Origin: Clostridia bacterium | Lineage (GTDB): Bacteria; Bacillota; Clostridia; Oscillospirales; Acutalibacteraceae | Direction of reading: 5' to 3' | NCBI GenBank assembly: GCA_017937865.1 | Contig: JAGBCU010000068.1 | Location: 1-60,728 of the forward strand | DNA: 60,728 nt | Shown here: positions 42,596 to 50,313 of the stretch, in pieces | Layout of the letters: every line of letters starts with the position of its first letter | Position numbering within the stretch: position 1 is the stretch's first letter | Notes under the pieces: model-generated | Database searches by the model: none | The model's input: the letters and a program-made list of their open reading frames with translations, nothing else | Told to the model about the DNA's origin: nothing | Made by a program: the position numbers and the translations under genes

Positions 42596-43261
42596 TTACT
42601 TTTTATCTTTCTTTTTTATATACTTTATCAATATCACTACCGAAGCGGCAAGTAAGGCGAAAACTACAACCGTCATCATAAACTTAACGGGAATGAGATC
42701 ATAAATTTTATCACCTAAAAGGGTTATAAGAATTATTCGGGGCATTACGCCGAAAAAGGAAATTAAAATATATCTTACGTAGCCCATATTTGAAGCACCG
42801 AAAAACAAGCTTACAAAATCTATGGGAAAAACGGGTAAAAGCCTTGCTACGTAAAGATACGGTGTCTTTTTATCTCGCAATTCTATAATTTTCTGACCTT
42901 TTTTTGAAGCGGAAAGCTTTTTCTCAACCGCTTCACCGCCTAAAAACTTACCGATAAAATAAGTTATGTTAAGCTCGAAGAAAATACCGATAGCATTAAC
43001 TAAAAGACCGGGGGCAAAGTCAAAAGCCATACCCACCGCCATATAAAGCACCGACGCGGGTATTACGAAAACGATTGCCTTTAAGCCGTAAACGCCGACT
43101 ACCGCCGCACCTGCTTCAAATAAGGTATCGGTTTTTTCAACCAACGCTCTTACGTCAATATTTACAAGCTCGTTATATTTAAAAATAATAACAAGAAGAA
43201 TTGCAATAACAAGGGCGGCTCTTACCCCTATTCCGAGGGCACGTTTTATTTTATTATTCAA
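42596..43261 (-). CDS. TVP38/TMEM64 (VTT) family membrane protein
   Basis: 221 residues, six membrane helices. The VTT/DedA core is visible: VFVIPASVLYMAVGMAFDF, FFELNITYFIGKFLGG, and ARLLPVFPIDFVSLFFGAS. Relatives act as lipid scramblases or flippases in membrane phospholipid or undecaprenyl-phosphate recycling. TTG start after AAGGGGGCGG. It lies 28 bp after a Gfo/Idh gene and ends the DUF896-GNAT-Gfo/Idh operon. Confidence 0.9.
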   Translation of the reverse strand: MNNKIKRALGIGVRAALVIAILLVIIFKYNELVNIDVRALVEKTDTLFEAGAAVVGVYGLKAIVFVIPASVLYMAVGMAFDFAPGLLVNAIGIFFELNITYFIGKFLGGEAVEKKLSASKKGQKIIELRDKKTPYLYVARLLPVFPIDFVSLFFGASNMGYVRYILISFFGVMPRIILITLLGDKIYDLIPVKFMMTVVVFALLAASVVILIKYIKKKDKK

Positions 43262-43289
43262 TGTACCGCCCCCTTAATTCAATCAAATA

Positions 43290-44573
43290 TTAAAGCTCTA
43301 CTTTAATTTGTTCACCATTTTTATTCATAGATTCATCAGCAAGGAAAATAACCTTGTGGCCTGCAACGGAATCGTAAATTGACGTGCAGGAAACTGAATG
43401 CTCTTCACCTCTTATAAAACGAACAAAGTCAGAGGTTAATCTTTCGTCACCGCCTGAGTGACCCTCACTTGAAACGTTGCTTAAATCTATGTATTCCTCG
43501 TCATAATCCTTACCCGGGTCGGGGTTGATTATTTTAACGTTTATAAATTTATTTTCAAACTCACCGTAAATCTCACCCTTTGTGCCGATAATACGGATTG
43601 TTCTCAAGGGCTCTGCCGAGCCACCGGTCATATTGTGAGTGCCCGTTGCACCGTTTGAGAAATTAACAAGCACGCTTTGATGGTCTACAACGTCATTATC
43701 GCATTTATACATACATCTGCCGTAGTCACCCTCAATGAGAACCTTTCTTCTGTCTTCATCAGTTGGGTTTTCAATGCTTTCAAGGTCACGCCAAACGTAA
43801 ACCTCCCATCTGTCAGGATGGTCAAGATAAATTCTTTTCGCACTGTAACGGCAAAAATCAACTCTCGGACAGTCAACAAGACAACGTGTGCCTGAATTTT
43901 CAGGTGCATTTTCTTCTTTAAACTGTAATTTTGAGCCTACTGACGATACTGTTACGGGTTTATTAGGTGACATAAGCCACATCATAATATCCATATCGTG
44001 ACAGCATTTAGCAAGAAGCATTGAGGTATGGCACTTTTTACTATTGCCCCATTTACCTCTTACGAATGAGGTTGAAAGATGATGATAGCTGACGTTTTCA
44101 ACGGTCTGAATATTGATAACCTCACCAATAGCACCGCTGATAAGCTTTTCTTTTATTGTTGAATAAAAGGGAGTATATCTTAAAACGTGGCATATCATAA
44201 CCTTGTTGTTATGCTTTTTAACAACCTCTAAAAGACGCTCCATTTCCTCATCGTTTACCGCAAAGGGCTTTTCAAGAAGCATATCGTAGCCCTTTTCAAG
44301 AAGAGGAATTGAGGTTTCAACGTGTTGCTCGTCCATTGTGCCGTTTATAACTGCATCAGCAAATTTCGGTGCTTTTGCAAGAGCCTCTGCAGATTCAAAG
44401 CAAAACTCTTCTGAAAAGCCGAATTTTTCCTGTACCATTTTTCTGCGGTATTCATCAAGGTCCGCAACACCTACTATTTTTAATAAATCGGGGTGTGCAA
44501 GAGAGAAATCGGCATACGCCATTGCTCTGTGACCTGCACCTAAAATTATTGCCGTTACCGGTTTTTTTGCCAT
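43290..44573 (-). CDS. Gfo/Idh/MocA family oxidoreductase
   Basis: 427 residues if started at the third Met-type codon (MAKKPVTAIILGAGHR), which best fits the family; GTG and ATG codons just upstream are alternatives. NAD-binding AIILGAGHRAMAY, the block MLLEKPFAVN, KCCHDMDIMMWLM with the catalytic His, and a cysteine-bearing segment (CLVDCPRVDFCRYSA) that could hold a metal. Such large members often act on amino or carbocyclic sugars. Not closely related to the other Gfo/Idh protein at 33 kb. Substrate unknown. Confidence 0.88.
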   Translation of the reverse strand: MAKKPVTAIILGAGHRAMAYADFSLAHPDLLKIVGVADLDEYRRKMVQEKFGFSEEFCFESAEALAKAPKFADAVINGTMDEQHVETSIPLLEKGYDMLLEKPFAVNDEEMERLLEVVKKHNNKVMICHVLRYTPFYSTIKEKLISGAIGEVINIQTVENVSYHHLSTSFVRGKWGNSKKCHTSMLLAKCCHDMDIMMWLMSPNKPVTVSSVGSKLQFKEENAPENSGTRCLVDCPRVDFCRYSAKRIYLDHPDRWEVYVWRDLESIENPTDEDRRKVLIEGDYGRCMYKCDNDVVDHQSVLVNFSNGATGTHNMTGGSAEPLRTIRIIGTKGEIYGEFENKFINVKIINPDPGKDYDEEYIDLSNVSSEGHSGGDERLTSDFVRFIRGEEHSVSCTSIYDSVAGHKVIFLADESMNKNGEQIKVEL

Positions 44574-44609
44574 ATCCATCACTACCGAATTTGAAAATAA
44601 TTTAATAAT

Positions 44610-45173
44610 TTATTTTATTTCTATGCCCATAATAATCGGGCCTTTTGTTTTTAAAAGGGTTTTAAAGCCCAGCCTTTTATAAAAGCGAATTGCTCCCTCG
44701 TTTTCAGAGTTTGCCATAAGCATAACGCCGGGCACACCTCTGCTTTTAAGCTCTTCTAAAAGAGCCTTCATAAGCTTACTGCCGTACCCCTGATTCTGAT
44801 ACTCTTCTAAAATATCAATATGAAGATGAGCAGGGTACTTTTTCCCGAAAAACATATAAGGAACAGGGAAAAACCAAGCCTCAACACCGCAAGAAAAATC
44901 TATTTCTTTAATTGCGGGAACGTCTATTTTTCTGTAAAGCTTTCTGTATCTTTTACAGTCAGGCTCGCATAGAATATAGCCTACGGGCTTGTCCTCGTCA
45001 TCCGCAACCACAAAGCAAGTGTCGTAACACTCACGGGCGTAATATGTAGAATACATCTTTGCAATTCTGTTTCCCACAATAGGCTCTTTTTTTGAAAGAT
45101 TACCCGCAGTCATACGGCAAATATATTCAACGGGGTAAATCTCACCCTTACGAAGCTTTCTTATTTCTGCCAT
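44610..45173 (-). CDS. GNAT family N-acetyltransferase
   Basis: 187 residues. The acetyl-CoA-binding segment is in LHIDILEEYQNQGYGSKLMKAL (Q/R-x-x-G-x-G/A pattern), preceded by a substrate-binding half with many Tyr and Cys. Ends with a beta strand IIMGIEIK. Its ATG overlaps the DUF896 stop by one base (TAATG), so translation is coupled. Substrate unknown. Confidence 0.88.
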   Translation of the reverse strand: MAEIRKLRKGEIYPVEYICRMTAGNLSKKEPIVGNRIAKMYSTYYARECYDTCFVVADDEDKPVGYILCEPDCKRYRKLYRKIDVPAIKEIDFSCGVEAWFFPVPYMFFGKKYPAHLHIDILEEYQNQGYGSKLMKALLEELKSRGVPGVMLMANSENEGAIRFYKRLGFKTLLKTKGPIIMGIEIK

Positions 45174-45400
45174 TATTGAACACCTTTTGGTTTATTATTC
45201 TTTTTTGTTACCCTTTCTCTTGTACCGTCGGGACGTTGAATAACCGTATTATCAAGAGTGTTTTCAAGAGATTTTCTGAAAGCCGCAACGTATTCAGCTC
45301 TTAAATTTTTCTGCTCAAGAGCCTCCGCCTCGGTTAACCCCTCTTCCCTTGATTTTCTTGCAAGAAAGTTAATTCTGTCAATTTTTTCCTGAGTAATCAT
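45173..45400 (-). CDS. DUF896 family protein
   Basis: 75-residue, highly helical, charged protein: MITQEKIDRINFLARKSREE, GLTEAEALEQKNLRAEY. This matches the DUF896 (YnzC/YnzJ) family of small Bacillota proteins linked in Bacillus to the SOS cell-division operon. ATG start preceded by AAAAGGAT. The role here is unknown. Its promoter TTGAAA-16-TATACT is divergent from that of the metallophosphoesterase gene. Confidence 0.9.
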   Translation of the reverse strand: MITQEKIDRINFLARKSREEGLTEAEALEQKNLRAEYVAAFRKSLENTLDNTVIQRPDGTRERVTKKNNKPKGVQ

Positions 45401-45450
45401 AAGCAATCCTTTTAATATTAAATATATAGTAACTAAAAATACAAAAGATA

Positions 45451-45478
45451 GTATATCACATATTTTGTTTTTTTCAAT
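45451..45478 (-). promoter_or_regulatory. Promoter of the DUF896 operon
   Basis: Minus-strand TTGAAA, 16 bp, TATACT. Confidence 0.65.
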
Positions 45479-45510
45479 GATTTATAAAACTTTATTATTC
45501 TAAAAATTTA

Positions 45511-45540
45511 TTGACACCCAAATATTAAAAATGCTATCAT
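45511..45540 (+). promoter_or_regulatory. Promoter of metallophosphoesterase gene
   Basis: TTGACA, 18 bp, TATCAT, 15 bp before the start codon, with GGTGAT as ribosome site. The leader is very short. Confidence 0.8.
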
Positions 45541-45555
45541 CTTTTTGGTGATATT

Positions 45556-46917
45556 ATGAAAGAATTTAAGTTTTTCCTTATTACAGACCCTCATTATTAC
45601 AGCAAAAAATTAGGCGCTTACGGTGAGGTCTACGAAAAGTTTATGGATTTCGAACAGAAATGCTATGCAGAAACACCGTACATAAACGATGCAGTTAACG
45701 AATATTTGAAAAACAGCACCGAAACAGATACTATTCTTATTGCAGGTGACCTTTCATTTAACGGCGAAAAGGAAAGCCATATTGAATACTCGCAGGAATT
45801 ACGTAAATTGCAGGATGCAGGCAAAAGGGTTTACGTTGTTACCGCAAGTCACGATATTGAGCAGCACCCCTTCTGCTACAACGGTGGCGAAAGAGAAACT
45901 CCCGAATGTATATCCTTCGATAAGCTTATGGATTATTATTACGATTTCGGCTACAGCACCGCAATCGCTTTTAATAAAGAGCATCTTTCATACGTTGCAG
46001 AGTTGAGCGAGGATATCCGTCTTCTTGTTCTTTGCAACGATACTATCGAGGGTGCAAAGCTGGCTTATGACGATGAATTTTTAGATTGGATAAAAGAGCA
46101 GGCTCAAAAAGCACAGCAGGATGGCAAAATGATGATTGCTATGGAGCATTACCCCGTGCTTCCCGGTCAGCCTATTCTTACTCTTATCCCCGATGCACGT
46201 CAGAAAGACAGTAAAAGGCTTATTGAAACGCTTGCCGACAACGGCGTTCACCTTATATTTACAGGTCATATGCACAACCAGAGTATTAACTGCGTTGAAA
46301 CTGAAAAAGGCAATAAATTTTACGACGTTTGCACAGGCTCTCTTATCGGTTGCCCTGCATTTATGCGACTTGTGACAATCAAAGACGACAGCACGGTTGA
46401 AATAAAAAGCATTCCCGTACCGGAATTTCAATGGGACAAAAATGGTAAAACAGGTGAAAAATATCTTCAAGACCAGTTTGACCGTATGCTTTACACAATG
46501 ATTAACGCTATGAGAGATGACCCTGCAAGATTTTTAGGTAAAATCGGTGCAGGCGGTAACACCGCACTCTACAGGCCCGTTAGCATTATAGGTAAGGCTC
46601 TTTCCACCTGGACGGTTGGAAGAATTGCAAAAATTTTCTTCGTTAAAGCTCACCCCGATATTAAAAACGTTAAGTTTATTGACGCGGCGGTTGACCTTGT
46701 AAGGTCGGTATTCTACGGCGACCAGTCCTATACCGAGGACACGCCCTTCGGCTCAACCTTCTTAAAGGTTTTAAGAAGGCTTAAGCCTGTGCTTAATATT
46801 CTTAATAAAAAGCTTAAAGGCTCTCAGGGTGAAGAAATCGACCTTTACGAGATGCTCAAGCACTCCGCAGGTAACTACGGTATTTCAGACCATAATGCGA
46901 CGATTAAGTTGAAATAA
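45556..46917 (+). CDS. Calcineurin-like metallophosphoesterase
   Basis: 453 residues. Metal-binding motifs in order: TDPHYYS, GDLSFNGEKESH, ASHDIEQHP, AMEHYPVLP and FTGHMHNQS. The C-terminal 190 residues are an extra domain rich in Lys and Arg that I do not recognise. No signal peptide, so it is probably cytoplasmic. The substrate is unknown; relatives act on nucleotides or phosphodiesters. Confidence 0.88.
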   Translation: MKEFKFFLITDPHYYSKKLGAYGEVYEKFMDFEQKCYAETPYINDAVNEYLKNSTETDTILIAGDLSFNGEKESHIEYSQELRKLQDAGKRVYVVTASHDIEQHPFCYNGGERETPECISFDKLMDYYYDFGYSTAIAFNKEHLSYVAELSEDIRLLVLCNDTIEGAKLAYDDEFLDWIKEQAQKAQQDGKMMIAMEHYPVLPGQPILTLIPDARQKDSKRLIETLADNGVHLIFTGHMHNQSINCVETEKGNKFYDVCTGSLIGCPAFMRLVTIKDDSTVEIKSIPVPEFQWDKNGKTGEKYLQDQFDRMLYTMINAMRDDPARFLGKIGAGGNTALYRPVSIIGKALSTWTVGRIAKIFFVKAHPDIKNVKFIDAAVDLVRSVFYGDQSYTEDTPFGSTFLKVLRRLKPVLNILNKKLKGSQGEEIDLYEMLKHSAGNYGISDHNATIKLK

Positions 46918-47330
46918 AGGTTATATTTTGTTGGGCTGCTTGAGATTATATTCGCAAAATACCAACCACAGACAGTTTTGTACACTAAAAAGTTAGGCGT
47001 AACAATAAAGTTGAATGACGGTTTTACCTGCCTTCGAAGGCGGGGGGACCGTCTTTTCGTTTGCTGTTTTTATCGAAGAATTTATTTCGTGCCGAAAATT
47101 TGATGTAACAACAAATGTTTTCGGACGGTGGGTGGTTCTCGACGTGAGCCCTCGAACGTCGTGAAACCGTAGGTTTCATTGACACAAACTTACATTTTCA
47201 AATAAAGTCAGTTAGTACACCGTAGGGAACGTGGCTCTGTGTCCTGTAAATACGAAATGCGGAGTGAGGAGTGCGAAATGTAGATGCCAGATGCCAGTTC
47301 CCAGATACCAGGAGCTTCGCGGGTAGGAAA

Positions 47331-47441
47331 CCGTAAGGAACGTGGCTCTGCCCGTTCCGGTTGGGAGTAAGTCGTTTACCGTCACAATTTATTGTATGGG
47401 TAAAATTATTTACACGGAACACCCTGAGGGTGTTCCCTACG
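47331..47441. repeat. GTAGGGAAC element E1
   Basis: About 111 bp. Both ends are hairpin-like with GTAAGGAAC and GTTCCCTAC (inverted), an inner CGTTTACC/GGTAAA pairing and ACAATTTATTGT. A second copy follows 25 bp later, and a third copy is at 60584-60696 in reverse. Confidence 0.75.
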
Positions 47442-47466
47442 AGGTTGTTATAAATTTATACTTAAT

Positions 47467-47581
47467 CCTGTAGGGAACGTGGCTTCAGCCCGTTCCGTTT
47501 GGTAGCAATTCGTTTACCGTCACAATTTATTGTATGGGTAAAATTATTTACGCGGAACACCCAAAGGGATGTTCCTTACGG
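47467..47581. repeat. GTAGGGAAC element E2
   Basis: Second copy of E1 in direct orientation, about 90% similar, with terminal GTAGGGAAC and GTTCCTTAC. Confidence 0.75.
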
Positions 47582-48017
47582 TTGTTCTATCATAGTTTTT
47601 CCTTTAAGGTTGGTTGATTACATTTGAATCTTACGATTCAACTACGCTCCTTTGTCGCGTAGAGAACTTTCCACCACCCGTTAAACTATATTATGAAAAC
47701 TTATTATAGGCACGCTTGAAAATATATCTGATAAATAAAATAATCCAAGGTGGTCCCAGCCCTCTTGTGGTACCCAAAATTGTTTGCTCGTTATCCACTT
47801 CGCACAATTTTGAACACTACGCCAACTCACACTTCCTGTTTCCGCCACCGGCGGCGGTCGTGTTCGTTGCCCACTTCGAAGAGAGGTACACGCCTTGGAA
47901 TTTTTTTGTTTTATTAAGTTTGTTCTCCTCATAAAGCAACCGAATGATACAGATCGACAATCAGCAATTTCACTATACATTCAACATGCAACCTGTTGAG
48001 AACATTTCTTTTTATTT

Positions 48018-48218
48018 TTACACTATAATTTTTACAATTATTCCTATTAAAGCTATCACTGCTAAAACGAAAATAATAGCTACGTCTTTAATTTCAAGAA
48101 GCAAATCGAGAAAAAATTCAAACTTTTTATCCCTGTTATTTTTTATTCTTTTATAGCCTATAACGTAGCTAATTATGATAACTGCACATAGGCAAAAAGC
48201 AATAATTAAATCCTTCAT
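48018..48218 (-). CDS. Small two-helix membrane protein, possible
   Basis: 66 residues with hydrophobic segments at both ends (about 4-20 and 46-64) and a charged middle with several Lys/Glu. It starts 3 bp after the glyQS stop with only a weak ribosome site. Length and two-helix design resemble small membrane proteins or holin-like peptides, but no family is recognised. It could be a chance frame. Confidence 0.4.
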   Translation of the reverse strand: MKDLIIAFCLCAVIIISYVIGYKRIKNNRDKKFEFFLDLLLEIKDVAIIFVLAVIALIGIIVKIIV

Positions 48219-48221
48219 AAA

Positions 48222-49604
48222 TCAGAATGCGATTTTTTCTTCGATATACTTTTCAAGGTCAGCAATAGAAATTCTTACCTGCTCCATAGTATCTCTGTCA
48301 CGGACTGTTACGCAACCGTCTTCAACACTGTCAAAGTCATAGGTAATGCAGAAGGGTGTACCGATTTCGTCCTGACGGCGATATCTTTTACCGATTGAGC
48401 CTGCATCGTCAAAGTCAACGTTAAATTTCTTTGAGAGAGCTGTGAACACCTCTGTTGCCTGCTCGTTAAGCTTCTTTGAAAGAGGAAGAACTGCACATTT
48501 GAAGGGTGCAAGAGTGGGATGAAGTCTGAGAACAACACGTGTATCGTTCTTTTCTGCATCAACAACCTCTTCGTCGTAAGCCTCTGTAAGAATTGTAAGG
48601 AAAAGTCTTTCAACACCGAGAGAGGGCTCAATAACATAGGGGATATATCTTTCGTTTGTTTCGGGGTCGAAATAGTCAAGACTCTTACCTGACGTATTGA
48701 TATGCTGAGTAAGATCGTAATCAGTTCTGTCAGCTACGCCCCAAAGCTCACCCCAACCGAACGGGAAGAGATATTCAAAGTCTGTTGTAGCTTTTGAATA
48801 GAAGCAAAGCTCCTCGGGGTCGTGGTCACGAAGACGAAGATTTTCTTCTTTAATGCCGAGAGAATAGAGCCAATCACGGCAGAAGCCTCTCCAATATTCA
48901 AACCATTCAAGGTCTGTACCGGGCTTGCAGAAGAATTCAAGCTCCATCTGTTCAAATTCACGAACACGGAAGATAAAGTTACCGGGAGTGATTTCGTTAC
49001 GGAAGGATTTACCGATCTGAGCAACGCCGAAGGGAACCTTCTTTCTTGTTGTTCTCTGGATATTTGCAAAGTTTACGAAAATACCCTGTGCAGTTTCGGG
49101 ACGAAGGTAAAGCTCGTTTTTGCTATCCTCTGTAACACCCTGGAAGGTTTTAAACATAAGGTTAAACTGACGGATATCTGTGAAATTGTGCTTACCGCAC
49201 TGAGGACAAGCAATAGCGTGCTCCTTGATGTAATCCATCATCTGCTCGTTTGACCAGCCTGCAACGTTTGTGCCGTCAAAATCTTCAATAAGATTATCTG
49301 CTCTGTGACGTGTTTTACATTCACGGCAGTCCATAAGAGGATCAGAGAAACCGCCTAAATGACCTGATGCAACCCAGGTCTGAGGATTCATAAGAATAGC
49401 ACTGTCAAGACCTACGTTGTAGGGGTTTTCCTGAATAAATTTCTTTCTCCAAGCGTTTTTGATGTTGTTTTTAAGCTCAACACCTAAAGGACCGTAGTCC
49501 CAAGTGTTTGCAAGACCGCCGTAGATTTCGCTGCCTGCATACACAAAGCCTCTGCCCTTACAAAGAGCAACAAGCTTTTCCATTGATTTTTCTGTATTTT
49601 TCAT
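48222..49604 (-). CDS. glyQS: Glycyl-tRNA synthetase, homodimeric type
   Basis: Class II synthetase charging tRNA-Gly, the single-chain (eukaryote/archaea-like) form, not the GlyQ/GlyS pair. 460 residues from the ATG after GAAAGGAT. Motif 2 is [25 protein letters not shown]; motif 3 region is EPSLGVERL; the N-terminal [11 protein letters not shown] and CPQCGKHN Cys pairs look like a zinc site. An anticodon-binding domain begins about residue 350. Its promoter probably lies in the tandem repeats upstream. No T-box seen. Confidence 0.97.
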   Translation of the reverse strand: MKNTEKSMEKLVALCKGRGFVYAGSEIYGGLANTWDYGPLGVELKNNIKNAWRKKFIQENPYNVGLDSAILMNPQTWVASGHLGGFSDPLMDCRECKTRHRADNLIEDFDGTNVAGWSNEQMMDYIKEHAIACPQCGKHNFTDIRQFNLMFKTFQGVTEDSKNELYLRPETAQGIFVNFANIQRTTRKKVPFGVAQIGKSFRNEITPGNFIFRVREFEQMELEFFCKPGTDLEWFEYWRGFCRDWLYSLGIKEENLRLRDHDPEELCFYSKATTDFEYLFPFGWGELWGVADRTDYDLTQHINTSGKSLDYFDPETNERYIPYVIEPSLGVERLFLTILTEAYDEEVVDAEKNDTRVVLRLHPTLAPFKCAVLPLSKKLNEQATEVFTALSKKFNVDFDDAGSIGKRYRRQDEIGTPFCITYDFDSVEDGCVTVRDRDTMEQVRISIADLEKYIEEKIAF

Positions 49605-49627
49605 AGTATTCATCCTTTCAGTATGAA

Positions 49628-49821
49628 TAGTTGCAAATGGCAAATGGCAAGTGGCAAATTTCGGGACTTGCAGTCGGCATTATAACTTGCTTCGCCTTTT
49701 TGCAACAAATTATTTTTTTATATTTTTTTGTCTTTCTGACAATGGCAAATGGCAAGAGGCAAGTGGCAAATTTCGGGACTTGCAGTCGGCATTATAACTT
49801 GCTTCGCCTTTTTGCAACAAA
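49628..49821. repeat. 112-bp tandem direct repeat carrying a promoter-like box
   Basis: Two copies (landmark TCGGGACTTG at 49661 and 49773) of GGCAAATGGCAAGTGGCAAA, GACTTGCAGTCGGC, and AAGCGAAG/CTTCGC parts. On the minus strand each copy has TTGTTG, 18 bp, TATAAT (49679-49708 and 49791-49820) pointing toward glyQS. Confidence 0.75.
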
Positions 49822-50178
49822 TTATTTACTTATATTATTTTTTGTTGTTTTGACTATTGCGTACAACATTTTTTCAATTTCAATACAATCTTTCAGGATT
49901 GTTTCCGTTTCTTCCTTTGACAGTTTGTTCGTAGCAATTAAAAGACGTAACCAAAATTTTGTCTCTGTTGTTTCTTTTAATGCTATATTCATTTTTGTTA
50001 AGAAATCGGCTTGACTTTGTGCCTGTTGGGCTTCAGCAACATTTGCCCCAATGCTTGTTCCCGACCTCAACAACTGTCTTGCTATATCGTACTCTTTGCT
50101 ACTTTCTATCAAATAATCTTTAAGACGTACAATTTTAACAGCAAATTCAAAACTCTTTTGCTCTATGGTATTTGCCAT
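49822..50178 (-). CDS. Four-helix-bundle (23S rRNA IVP-type) protein
   Basis: 118 residues, nearly all alpha-helical. The segments SFEFAVKIVRLKDYL, LLRSGTSIGANVAEA and FWLRLLI are typical of the four-helix-bundle family (PF05635-type) that includes proteins encoded in 23S rRNA intervening sequences and the diversity-retroelement accessory protein. Here no rRNA or reverse transcriptase is close. The gene is flanked on both sides by the mosaic heptamer repeats in opposite orientations. Function unknown, possibly nucleic-acid binding. Confidence 0.88.
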   Translation of the reverse strand: MANTIEQKSFEFAVKIVRLKDYLIESSKEYDIARQLLRSGTSIGANVAEAQQAQSQADFLTKMNIALKETTETKFWLRLLIATNKLSKEETETILKDCIEIEKMLYAIVKTTKNNISK

Positions 50179-50255
50179 AAATCACACCTTACCATTTTAA
50201 CAATATGATTATATTAGTAATAATTTGCAAATCACAACATTCGCAATAAATTGTG

Positions 50256-50312
50256 TATATAATCGGCGCTTGCGCCCCTTAATTTTCCATTTGCCATTTG
50301 CAATTTGCCATT
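50256..50312. repeat. Mosaic repeat, right flank of the IVP-type gene
   Basis: GGCGCTTGCGCCCCTTAATTTTCC and then repeated CATTTGCC heptamers. It is the inverted counterpart of the repeats at 49628-49821, so the gene lies between inverted copies. Confidence 0.7.
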
Positions 50313-50313
50313 T

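Larger units (their letters stand above)
46918..48017. repeat. 1.1-kb intergenic repeat cluster
   Basis: No convincing gene. It contains: part of the mosaic family (GCCTTCGAAGGC, GGGGGACC, GGACGGTGGGTGG, about 47035-47130); the GTAGGGAAC elements E0 partial (47217), E1 and E2; the TTGAATC...GATTCAA and CTACGC...GCGTAG module shared with both window ends (47583-47680); and a further folded stretch (about 47740-47900) with ends CCAAGG and CCTTGG and inner stems AAAATTGT/ACAATTTT and CCGCC/GGCGG. A 99-codon frame on the minus strand across it has composition unlike neighbours. Confidence 0.75.

Noticed and set aside
47681..47980. 99-codon minus-strand frame in the repeat cluster
   Set aside because: It crosses a self-complementary segment, its composition is unlike the other genes, and no family is recognised.
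48222..49604. GlyQ/GlyS alpha-beta synthetase pair
   Set aside because: The protein is the single-chain class II type with motif 2 and anticodon domain in one frame.
49605..49850. T-box or glycine riboswitch upstream of glyQS
   Set aside because: No specifier-loop, T-box or glycine aptamer consensus could be found; only tandem repeats.
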